In this document: piece by piece, positions 11,972 to 21,899 of the stretch
Position numbering within the stretch: position 1 is the stretch's first letter
Layout of the letters: each line of letters begins with the position of its first letter
Source: Marasmius tenuissimus
Lineage: Eukaryota; Basidiomycota; Agaricomycetes; Agaricales; Marasmiaceae
Length of the DNA: 64,000 bases
Reading direction: 5' to 3'
Assembly: GCA_029532415.1 (NCBI GenBank)
Contig: JAQOTA010000064.1
Location: 496,001 to 560,000, forward strand
Notes under the pieces: model-generated
What the model saw: the letters and a program-made list of their open reading frames with translations, nothing else
The model's database searches: none
Told to the model about the DNA's origin: nothing
Position numbers and translations under genes: made by a program

Positions 11972-11984
11972 TTACCCCCCCTTC

Positions 11985-12181
11985 AAGGATCACTCTTCGT
12001 GATGAGAAGATCGTTTTCCTGTTATTTGAGAGGTAGGATATAGTAATGTGTACATAACTAAATATCGAAAGTTCTTTGGCTTTGGAGCCATAGGATTTAT
12101 TCTATGAAAGTCCACAATCGCTTCTTTTGCATTCTTTAAGTTACTGATGGGTTCCCAAGTGTTTTCTTCTACAGGATATGT
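11985..12181 (-). pseudogene. Gypsy integrase C-terminal chromodomain remnant
   Basis: Minus-strand translation gives YPVEENTWEPISNLKNAKEA and then IVDFH, the end of the chromodomain found at the C-terminus of fungal gypsy integrases, followed by a short tail and a stop directly before the polypurine tract and LTR. Everything upstream is missing because a copia LTR starts at about 12182. It belongs to the same element as the LTR at 11619-11971. Confidence 0.75.
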
Positions 12182-12436
12182 TGAGGCAGAGGTCCTGCCC
12201 ACGCAGTGGCAGCATGCGACAGACTAGCTCACCTGGAGATAAGCTTAGAGGCAGCAACGAGAGTAGTAAAAGTACTGGTATTGCATGTAGATACAGAGTT
12301 ACTTATATACTATACAGAGGTGGCTGTAGCTATTATAACGGGAGTGACTAGGAATAGCATAGATCATAGTGAAAGGATTGAAGCATAGATGCGGCCCAAT
12401 ACAACGGTCCATATATCCGGGAGTCCGGATTTAACA
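12182..12436 (-). repeat. Copia 3' LTR
   Basis: Minus strand: starts TGTTAAATCCGG at 12436 immediately after the polypurine tract GAGGGGGAG and ends near CTCTGCCTCA at 12182, where gypsy sequence resumes. It contains TATATAAG in the middle. It follows the copia RNase H with the expected spacing. The inner edge is well supported by the PPT, the outer edge less so. Confidence 0.6.
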
Positions 12437-12477
12437 CTCCCCCTCGCTAAGTGCGGCACAAGTAGAGCACAAAGTGT

Positions 12478-13440
12478 CTATTCGAAGGAATAAAATTCAA
12501 GTCCAAGATGTTCTCTAAAAGCGGAGAACTTGACATGACCCAAATTCTTGGTAAACATGTCCGCAGGATTGTAGGCACCGTCAATAAAGAAAAGATCGAC
12601 CTTGCGGTCTGAAACACATTCGCGAATGTAATGGTAACGAATATCAATGTGTTTGGTGCGACGTTCTTGAACCGGGTTAGAGGCAATGAAAATCGAGCCT
12701 TGATTATCTCCACATATGGGTACAGGAGTCATATCAATCCCAAGTTCAGAGAGTAACTGTCGAATCCACACAGCCTGACGACTACAGTCGGATAACGCCA
12801 TGTATTCAGCTTCAGTGGATGAAAGCGCAACAGTCTTCTGGGCGCGTGATTGCCAACAGAAGATGCCACCTGCCAATTTGAAGAAATAGCCCATGATCGA
12901 CCAACACTTGATAGGATCAGCAGCCCAATCAGAATCAGTGAATGCTAGTAAACCTCCGTCAGAGGCTCCATTGTAGACCAATGCATAGTCTGGAGTTCCT
13001 GCAAAATAGTGGCAAATATAAAGCGCCTTCTTAAGGTGATCCTCCGATGGATTAGCAGAGGATTGAGAAAGCTTTGTAACAGCGTAGGCAATATCTGGAC
13101 GAGTGCCAAGCATGATATACAGAAGCGATCCAATCACTGATTGATATCGAGTGCGACGTTTGGGATCAACAGGACCTTTGTTGGGTTGTGGAATATAGCC
13201 GGCAGGAAGAGGAGTATCATCTGCTTTTGCATTCTGCATGCCAAATCGCTTCAAGACCTTCTTCAAGTAGTTGGCCTGGTCAAGAAGGATTTTACAGCCT
13301 TTGCGACGAATACGCATGCGTAAGAACTCTTTAACTTCTCCAGGATCACGGCATTCACAACAAGCCATAAACTTGGCTTTCTTCTTTTCGACAAAGGCTT
13401 TGTTGGGTCCAAGGAATAATGCATCGTCGACATAGATCAA
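12478..13440 (-). pseudogene. Copia reverse transcriptase C-half and RNase H
   Basis: A 320-codon open frame that starts at the RT catalytic box (YVDDALFLG), continues through SVIGSLLYIMLGTRPDIAYA and the RNase H segment (FTDSDWAADP, KTVALSSTEAEYMALSDC, DNQGSIFIASNP, RTKHIDIRYHYIRE) and ends NLGHVKFSAFREHLGL, the usual copia C-terminus. The integrase and N-half of RT are gone: directly before YVDD lies protease sequence in another frame. It cannot make an active pol, but the retained part is well preserved. Confidence 0.9.
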
Positions 13441-13700
13441 AGTGATACAGTGCCTTTACCCTTGATCTGTATAGGGTTGCCCTTATTCGCAGTATTTACG
13501 ATAGGACCATCAAGCGATTCATATTCAGCGAAATCATTCAAGTCATTCGTGACATGAGAGGAGGCACCAGAATCAAGGAGCCAACCCTGTGCGATGTTCA
13601 CACTTTTCTTTCCCTTACATTGTGTACACCCCACGAAGTGGGAACTGATTGCATGACAATAATATACAAGTGATTCCAGATCACTATGACTACCCCGCAA
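13441..13700 (-). pseudogene. Copia protease fragment
   Basis: Minus-strand frame with AQGWLLDSGASSHVTNDLND, the copia aspartic protease active site (DSGAS, intact). It breaks off at KGTVSL and meets the YVDD box of the RT at 13437-13440 in a different frame, so roughly 700 codons normally lying between (rest of protease, integrase, first half of RT) were deleted. Confidence 0.85.
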
Positions 13701-13727
13701 ACTACTGATACCAACTAATTGTGAGCA

Positions 13728-15386
13728 TCACTGTAGGGTCGTATCAGTTTGGGAAAGCAGGTCAAGGTATGGTACTTGCCTGTCATCGTGGAACGATCCA
13801 AGAGAGACATCATCCGGGATGTCCTCTACTCCTGCAGCTTCGGCAATATCGTTGTCAATGTCATTACCGAATAGAGAAGCCATATTGTCCATACCATCGT
13901 CAGATCCCCAGCCCATCTCTACATCTTCATCAGGATCAACACTGCGAGAGTGTTTAGAAGAAGTAGAAGAAGGACATCCGGTTCCTTCATCTTCCGAATC
14001 GTCCTCCAGAACTCGCTTGGACGAGGAACCAGGCTTTGAGATACAATCCTGGAGCGAATGATTGGCGGTGGACGTGACGATCTGTTTGAACGGTTTGAGA
14101 TGCCGCACCGTCTTGGGGACACCAATTCTGTCAGCAAGTGAACGTGCTTCACATACATCATCAAATACTGACTCGGATGGCTTGAAGCCAGTGAAGGACT
14201 GCATGGCAGCCGGATTCTTCTTGACAGTGGGAGCGATGGTGCTGTCACAAGACTTGTCCCAGTGACCAGTGAAGTGCGCTGGGGGCGGAGATCCTCTAGC
14301 ACGGCTAGGAGGAGTGCTGGCAATCTCAGCGCGCAAGGAGTTGTTGACTGCGTTCAACACAATACGTTCCCTGCGGTCAGTGATCGAGGAGTAAGGACGG
14401 ACAGGAGGAGGGGAAGCGACGACGGATGCGTAGGACGCAAGATGGGAATGATCATGAGACTGATTGTTACTGCTGTTACCGCCGGTGTTGCCGGGACCCT
14501 GGTGCTGGTTGATACCACTGGGGGTACCACACTGCTTCTTCTTCTTCTTACCCTTGTTCTGGTTCGAAGAGGGGCGTTGCTGCTGCTGCTGTGGTGGGCG
14601 AGTGTTGGTTTGCTGCTGATACCCACGCTGCTGACGTTGTTGCTGCGGGCGCTGCTGCTGACCGAATGATGGTTCTCGATTACCAGCACGCTTCACCACA
14701 GAGAGGCGGTTGGCGAGCTGAGGGGTCTAGCATTCGTATTCGACCATGATCGCATCATGGACTTTTGAAACTGTAATGCAATCTTCATCCTCAGGATCCC
14801 TGACATAGTCGTGGAGGGATTTGGATGAGGCGGCGTCCCATTCAGGAGGAATAGCGGTGATGAGCAAGAGGGATTTGATCAACTCGGGGAGAACCACTCC
14901 TACCTCGGAGAGTTGTTTGATGTAGGACTTGAACTTGGCGATGCCGGCTTGGGAATGAGAGGTGGTAAGTCTGAAAGAGACGAGTTTAACAAAGTCACCA
15001 TAGATGGCAGACAAAGTGGGCTCGCCGTAGGTGAGGTTCAGCTGTTCCCAAGCTTTTTCAGCGTTCATGTCCTTGATTGGATCGAAGACCTCCTTGGTGG
15101 TGGTGATCTGGATGATTCCCATGAGCTGGAGATCTTCCTTGTCCCAAGCAAGACTTTCCTTGACCCACGCAGCGTGCTCCTCAGGAGGGACAGTGGCGCA
15201 GACAACAGGAGTAACCCCTGCGGGGCTAGTAACAGTGCCAAGGGGCATGGAGGGACGTGGTTCGTCACCAGTGAGATGACCATAAAGACCTTGGGTCTTG
15301 CACACAACTTCCATCTTCCTGTAGTAGGTCTGTTTGAAGTTGGTGCCATTGAAGCAACCAGAGAAGTATTTCTTAACGTTGAACAT
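13728..15386 (-). pseudogene. Copia gag with in-frame TAG
   Basis: ATG at 15386 opens a gag of the copia type: FNVKKYFSGCFNGTNFKQTY, then WVKESLAWDKEDLQLMGIIQ, EKAWEQLNLTYGEPTLSAIY and FKSYIKQLSEVGVVLPE, the usual gag helices. A TAG at 14727-14729 interrupts it; the same frame then continues for more than 320 codons as a Gln-rich, basic and later acidic region with no CCHC zinc knuckle, ending at 13728. The nonsense codon may be a mutation or a readthrough site; given the pol deletion, decay is more likely. Confidence 0.8.
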
Positions 15387-15754
15387 GGTAGTAAGAGGTT
15401 GAGAGATTGGTGTTGGATCTAGAAAAGACAGCATCAGCATGCGTCTAATCAACACAGGGAGCAGCCATCAAGGCGCTATGCTCAACGAGGAGCATTGGAT
15501 CCTTGAGATCCAATGTCGTCAAAGGACGTACATCAATGCCATAGATCGATCACTCAATTAAGAGGTTGATGGCAACATGCAGGTCTAGCCTAGCTAGCCA
15601 ATGACAGCGGCCTAGGGGCGCTCGTCGCTAACAGCAGCCTAGGGGCGCTCGTTATTGTAGTCAGGCTAACCGGGCCCCATAACCTGATGAGCCAGCATGA
15701 CGCCTAGCGCAGAGGACTACAACATGGCTACACTACTACTTACCAGAGAGGAGT

Positions 15755-16005
15755 TTAGAGAGGTAGAGGCGAGACGTAGAAGCTCAAGCACACTGTAGAT
15801 TCAGGTAGAGAACTACAAGCTTATATACATGAAGATACAATAGAGTTACCATATAAGGATGACAATAGAAATTGTACATATGAGCATAATGAACAATGAA
15901 GAATAGAACAATAGCGAATGCATTGTCCAGCATAATCTAATGGCGGGAAGTATGAACTGGGACTTCGGATATACCGGGATCTAATAATAGTCCACGGATT
16001 CAACA
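15755..16005 (-). repeat. Copia 5' LTR (diverged)
   Basis: Minus strand: begins TGTTGAATCCGTGG at 16005 and shares the plan of the 12182-12436 LTR: similar start, a CCCGG word about 30 bp in, TATATAAG near the middle, and a C/T-rich end close to CTCGCCTCTACCTC. The two LTRs differ a lot, so the element is old or a mosaic. The untranslated leader 15387-15754 joins it to gag. The inner edge is approximate. Confidence 0.5.
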
Positions 16006-16810
16006 CCCTTTTCGCTAAATTTCGATCTACGTACCATATTTTGCTACAGAAAACCCATTTACACGTCCTGACGAAAAAATTGGGAAAGCTAGGAGGACTC
16101 TTGGGGATGCGGGGGTATGTCTGGGTATAGGTCCGGATAAAAACAGGCTACGAGCGAGGTATGGTGCAAAGTGCGGATAAGATTTCCTTTTTGGGATCCG
16201 GATAAAAACAGCCCCTCCCGGGACCATAGGTTTGGCGGTATTGCCAGGGGTCCTCCTTCGACCATCTCAATGTTTTGGTCAACCCAAGGGTTCCTCAATC
16301 AGACCCCAATAGAAGTGTGATAGTGCAGGAGGTGAAATGATGATTATTGCACATTATAGTCGAGCGCCTGTTCAACGTTCTCTGTTGATTGAGGTTTCGA
16401 GCGAAGATTCAGACGGCACACTGAAAGAGTGAAATGTGAGAAGTCAGATACCACGACAGGCGACTGATTACTCACAGAGAACGTGGTGTCAAAGCAGAAT
16501 CGCACAAACGATCAATCAGGGAAAGTAGGCGTAGTAAGCTTTGTTATTCTCTGATCATAGCTCTCAAGCATGTTACAATGATCAATAATGCTCCATCATT
16601 CAACGAGCCATAAGTTTGTGAGATCGCCGATAATAAAATGAATTCACAATCGCTTAACCACCCAAACAAAAGCCGATGACACTTCTCTGCCGCACGGCAT
16701 CTGCTCGTTCTGAAAAAAAAATGGTAGAGAGAATCTTGGAGGCAAGAGTGCCCGAGATCTGGAGAATCAAAAGACTGTTCTTTTTCTGTCAGTATTAGAT
16801 GACCCACAGC
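16006..16810. other. Degenerate block duplicated at 44.6-44.9 kb
   Basis: From about 16300 to 16700 the sequence matches 44575-44930 in the same orientation with many small differences. Shared words include TAGAAG.GTGATAG, GTTCTCTG..GAT, CAGATACCACGA and TCGCCGAT. No open gene is seen. It lies at the 3' side of minus-strand membrane-protein-like fragments in both places, so the duplication probably covered a gene end. Confidence 0.5.
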
Positions 16811-17050
16811 AAACCGTGAGTCAATCCACAGAAAAGAAAGGCGGAAGATGGAGGTTAATCATACACGGCCTAATTTTTGGTCTCTCATCTATTTCGTATG
16901 CTACCTGCCCAGCTCATTCACCCATATTCCCTCCCCTTGGTCTAGCTATTCTATACTCCCACATGTATCTCCGATCTCCTCTTTCCACCACCGAGAGCAT
17001 CGTACATCCTTATCCACACTTCATAAGCAAGGTACACCCAAGTAGCTTCA

Positions 17051-17625
17051 TCAAAGCCATAGATTTAAGACAATTGTGTAACTTTCAAATAAGATATTGG
17101 AACCTCCGACGACACGGGACAACGAGCATGACTGAGAGTCAGAGTCAGCGGGGATCACCCTGCTACTATTCGACGGATATTCGCCAAGCGGCTTGGTCAT
17201 AGTAAGATTAAGTGGGTGGGTATAGTATCGACCAACAGCCGCCCAGTACTCTTCCGCAACATGAGCTGCCTTGGGTCCTAACACGGCCATAAGGCGAAGC
17301 CGCAGCGCAATTGAGGGAAGGAAGCCAATATTGATATTGCCACTCCCGAAGAGCATAGCACCGAATGTGCCAAGGTGCATATGGAAAAGTGACATTATGA
17401 GACAATACAAAGTGTTACAGGCTCAAACGAATAGGGATGAGCAAAGCCGAGTGTCCGAAATTCCGAATTGGAGAAAGAGAATAGACGTACATGTCCTGGC
17501 ATAGATTGATTGAGGGATTGATGGGACAATTCAACCCCTTCCCCGACGGCCGCCCATTCCATGATCGTACTGGGCCGTATCAGGAAGACAAGGCGATGGA
17601 CTCTTGGTCTCCATGGTTGACTCAA
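17051..17625 (-). pseudogene. Degenerate membrane-protein-like fragment, 17-kb copy
   Basis: The minus-strand DNA around 17410-17200 aligns by eye with 45545-45370: CATTCGGTGCT.TGCT, then a TTC-rich segment, then a region rich in GCTGCGG..CTTCG. In the 45-kb copy the frame reads SFGAVLWGMTIFIPG, a transmembrane-like segment; here the same DNA is frame-broken. Function unknown; a pair of decayed paralogues is the best reading. Confidence 0.35.
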
Positions 17626-18004
17626 TGCAGTGGATAGGATTCAGCGTTTGGAGATAAGACCGGGATATCGGACCAGCAAGAATGGAGGAATCTCATCAGT
17701 AGACCGAACGACAAGACGAGAGCAACGAAAGGAACGTACCACTTATAAACAGCATACTTTTTCACGACTGCTATCTAGCCATGTTGGTGGTCGCAATCAA
17801 ACGCAGGCAACTTTTCCATACTCGCGCGCAGCGGGCAAATTCTCGCCCAGTCAACACTGAAATTTTAATAAATAACTCCAGAGTCAATGAATTTAGCTAC
17901 ATACCTCGAATTGTTATTATTTTTGCAAGGAAAACTAGGACTCATACCCGGTTTCTGTCACACAAAACCACGTGATGACCCCACTTGCGAACGAGCTCTA
18001 CCTT

Positions 18005-18310
18005 ACTTATCTCTCAATCTGCCAGCATCTGACCAGCTTGAATCTTGAGAACTTTGATGACGTCCAATTAGCTCTGCCAGTCTGACAGCATCTGACCAGC
18101 TCTGTCAGTCTGACAGAGTCTGGCCATCCCCTTCTAGTCTTCTTTTGTCTGCTCATGACACATCATCCCAGTGTGGCCTATTCAGCTGCTGATAACACTG
18201 GGGGCATTTTTCTGTCAAGTAGAACATGTTGTGGTGGTGTCAAGTAGGGCATGACAGCATATGGTCTTCTACAGGACCACTGTGGCCGTAAACAAAGAAT
18301 GAATGTTGTG
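18005..18310 (+). repeat. Left arm of a 1.7-kb inverted repeat
   Basis: Pairs with 19470-19740 on the opposite strand. The best-matched part starts CACTGGGGGCATTTTTCTGT at 18196 and goes on with TCAAGTAG.ACATGTTGT; the complement is at 19525-19583. The outer parts share GCCAG..TGACAG motifs. It could be the TIR of a non-autonomous DNA element or two LTR copies facing each other. Confidence 0.65.
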
Positions 18311-19469
18311 TCTTTCATCCAGTATCAGGGCGATTCTCACTCCGGAAACTGAGTTTCTCATCAAATGGCGCATCGGAGCAACAAAGGATCACATATTGAA
18401 TTGGCTATGTGATTGTCAGGCTTGCGTCGCCGTGCTGGGATCAAGTTCCACTGCCGTAGTGCCGCCCGAAAGCCAGTCAGACATGCTTCTCTCCTTGATA
18501 ATAACATTTCAGTACTGAATCAACTAGTAGTGGTATTTTGTTGCAGCTCGGCGAATTATAGGAGGTTCATGGTGTTTTGACTGTGTCAACTTGGCTGCCA
18601 TATTCCAGTGGACTTGACTCTTAAGTGCAGAATGTGGGAATTGAATGAGCGGCATGCCGGCAAGGGAGAGTTTTTATGTGAACTACCTGACTGAAGCCAA
18701 TACTTAGCTCAGAGGCTAGCCATAGTAGGTTGAAGACAATTGCTCAGAACAAAAGCATTCTGACTGGGAGAAGCTCCAATTCAACCCAGAGATAGGCCTC
18801 GAACACTACTGTGATGTAGCGGATACTAAGATACTCGAAAAAGGGACATACCACGCTCTTGCCAGAGGGCATTATTCAAGTGCCAGTGGCCATAGACTCA
18901 GACAAGCAAGTGTCTCATCAGACTGGATGTGGAGTTTCAACACGTCTGTAAAATACACTATCTACAAGGCCTCCCACAACAGTGCCTCCCTTGTTGGATA
19001 GGCTTACAGAAGAGTCCAGACTGGTAAACAACCCAATTGTCAATAGGGGAGTTCCAAACTCTCTGACATGCTCACTTCCCCACTGCTTTCAGATCTGCTT
19101 TCCCATCCGCTTTCGCGGTTTTTACTCACAATCAACACGAGAACAGGGCACAAAACAGCAAGCAAACAGTAAATTCACTGTTCATTTGCACTACAATATG
19201 TATTATCTTCATAACAAAGAGTCTTAAAGATTGGAGGATACGCTCTGAGAGACAAATACATGATGATCTTGGCCGGAGTAGACGGGAAAGCAGCAGGAAA
19301 GCAGCGGGAAAGCAAGGGCGGAAACAGAGCTTTGAACTCCCCTAATGGCATTGATGCCGGGATCAAATCTGTTTTATCTTTGTGCGGCCCGTAGTCTGGT
19401 TTGGGAAGCAACAATCCGGAGCGGCAGTCCAGGAATCATGATTCATGATAGAAATAAACAGACAAAGAA
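18311..19469. other. Spacer inside the inverted repeat
   Basis: About 1.16 kb without a supported gene. Open frames are short, without recognisable motifs. A small local inverted similarity of GCTTTCC/GGAAAGC words lies at 19080-19120 and 19280-19320. Confidence 0.4.
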
Positions 19470-19740
19470 AATATAATTCATCCTTTGTTCTCGGTCACGG
19501 TGGTCCCGCAAAAGACCAGATACCGTCATGTCCTACTTGACACCACGACAACATGTCCTACTTGACAGAAAAATGCCCCCAGTGCAAGAGAATACCAATC
19601 TGATATGTGCCTATAGGTTCATGACAGTCCTACAATGCAGTCCAGACACTACCAAACTAAAGAAAAGCCTTTACAAATCAGGGACTGACCAGGCCTGTCA
19701 GGCTGGCAGACCCTGATTCCAACTGCTGGGGGTGATCAGC
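19470..19740 (-). repeat. Right arm of the 1.7-kb inverted repeat
   Basis: Reverse complement of 18005-18310 with the best match at 19525-19583. It ends about 170 bp downstream of the stop codon of the membrane-protein gene at 19914-21535. Confidence 0.65.
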
Positions 19741-19913
19741 AACTGACCAATCCTCATAGGTTTGCTGGTGAGAAAACCAAGGAAAGTAAACTTGCCATAC
19801 TACATAAGATGATCGCCAAAAAATTGTTATTGAAAGAATGATCCAAGTGAAAGAATAAAAAAAAGATGAAGAAGTCAAGGTCAAGATCCTTTCAGTTTTC
19901 CAAACACTGTGGA

Positions 19914-21535
19914 TTATATGTTCCTCCCTATCTTGAGCTCAACAATGTTTATAACTGGACGAGGACTCTCGGTTTTGGTGACCGTGGCATTGGATGGCAG
20001 GTCAGATTTGCCTCTGACCCGGGTATCCCCTAGTCCAACCCGCGCAATCATCAGTGTAGGACAGATCCCCTATAAATCTCATCAGTCTCGTGCGTGTGAC
20101 ATAGGGGGCGGAGGCACAGCAAGATTGATAAAGATTTACCGCAAACTGGATTTGAAGTGGGTGAATACTCCAACCTGCTAGTGGTGATACCAACATAAAT
20201 GGAACTGAGGCGAATAGGACAAGGGGGTACAACAGCCCTGATTGGATGCTAATGAGGAGGAGAAAGGTTGTCAGTGCGGGATTTCAAAAGGAAACACCAA
20301 CCCCCAGCAGAACACCCACATTATTACTGCAATTGAAGCATATCTCTCCTTTGAGACTGGAGAAACATATTCATTCGATGGTCTGGAGGATGACCAGATT
20401 TTTCCGGCTACATGTACATTGTATTTAACATATTTCCTCCGCAAAACGTGAGAATGGACTCACCAACCATCAAAGTGAGAACAACATTTATCAATGCGTT
20501 CAGGATGAAGTAGGCAATCTCGAGATAGGTCCATTTGTCGATCCACTTTTCCAGTGGGGAACTCGGTACGAGGTCTGAAGAGATTGTCAAGGCCATTGAT
20601 AGGACACCCAGTACTTGAGGAGAAGAGTTTCAGTAACGAGGGATCCCTGTGGTCCGAGAATGGGACGGGGGCGAGGCAAAGACTCACCATTGGACAATAA
20701 GCAGAAAATCATGGGAGTGAATACGATAGTCCTTTGAAAGCTGTATATGGCATAACATCTGAAAACCTGGTGCATGAATGTGGAACCGACATTTTATCAT
20801 CTGAACTTCACGTATGAATGTTGAATTATTTGCATACGAGAATGATGTCAGCAAGAATACTGATGTAGACGTAAATCAGGATGAACACTTGCAAAAAAAC
20901 CCCATTCACTCACTTAGCCAACATGGTTAAAATAGTCGAGAAGATTCTGGAACCCTCGAATGAGTGGACAGTCATCCTGACAAAAAGAGTCTTACCCAAA
21001 TGCCGGACGCAAATTATTCATCATTTCCAGGGTCCTTGCATGATCCTCTCCCGCTCCACCTCCAACCCGCTCATAAAAATACCCCCCGGCCGCGAAGATA
21101 GCCAAAGCAGTGTGGATAACCAGGCCGAGGGTTGCCAGTATGAATAACGCGACAATCATTGTAAGATGGAAGGTTCGTTCGCGGGTTCTGGACCGTTGTT
21201 GAAGGACGAGGAGACAAAGTGTGAACGACATTATGTAGAAGCCTGTTACGGTGAAAGGTAGAGGGGACAAAATTGGAATGAGGTTGGAACCGTCGGATAG
21301 GTGAAGATGTGACACTTCGGGTATGCTCACCATAAGCGAGGAATTGGAGCTATCGATTGAACAAAAGAAGTGGTTTAGTAAGGTAGTGAGACCGACAAAA
21401 ACTGGATAAACCATTGTTACATACCCCAACAGTTACCGTAGGCCCGATAACAATCCCCGACAAGGTGAGATGAGACGATAAGGGAATCAAACTTTGTCCT
21501 GCAGCCGTCATAAACCGTCTAGGCACTACAGGCAT
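19914..21535 (-). CDS. Multi-spanning (probably seven-TM) fungal membrane protein
   Basis: ATG at 21535; exons are clear at 21535-21425, 21349-21331 and 21242-20996 and approximate at about 20892-20838, 20758-20700, 20620-20470 and on to the TAA at 19914-19916. Hydrophobic segments follow in the order typical of the uncharacterised seven-TM proteins of agarics: GFYIMSFTLCLLVLQQRS, TMIVALFILATLGLVIHTAL, VFILIYVYISILADIIL, CYAIYSFQRTIVFTPMIF, IAYFILNALINVVLTLMV, GKIWSSS, then YPLVLFASVPFMLVSPLAG and a final LMIARVGLG before a hydrophilic tail. It should be a plasma or internal membrane protein of unknown ligand. The junction between the third and fourth exons does not keep frame in my simplest model, so one splice site or base may be wrong. 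A further hydrophobic frame at 21855-21667 may be an upstream exon or a relic. Confidence 0.6.
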
Positions 21536-21899
21536 GGTGTCGGAGGGTGGATTGAAGTGAGTTCCCGTAAGGAAGCAGGATGTCCGAGGGCAAATGAGTA
21601 GCAGTGGAGGAACAGGGAACTAAGTCAGAAATGGGCAGCCACAACCATTTCGTTTGACAACAAGGTCTAAACAACCATGCAAAGGCTAAGCAACATAGCC
21701 CATGCCTTGATATCAATGTCCAAAAATAAGCAACCAAAAGGAACCGTGTCATTGACTTTACTTATGGTGCCGTGGTATCCCATGTGGTTCCGATGTGCGC
21801 TCTGCAGGATAAGAAGGGCAGTGAGTGATGCTCCAGCTAGGCAGATGTTGATCAACCATAATCCAACTTCACTGATACCAGGTGTGGATACTGCCGGTA

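Noticed and set aside
13728..14669. Plus-strand frames of 67-135 codons inside the copia gag
   Set aside because: Antisense shadows of the Gln-rich gag region, giving Leu-rich runs.
15991..16020. Purine run AGCGAAAAGGG before the LTR at 16005 read as a second polypurine tract
   Set aside because: It would imply another copia element upstream, but no copia coding sequence lies at 16020-17000.
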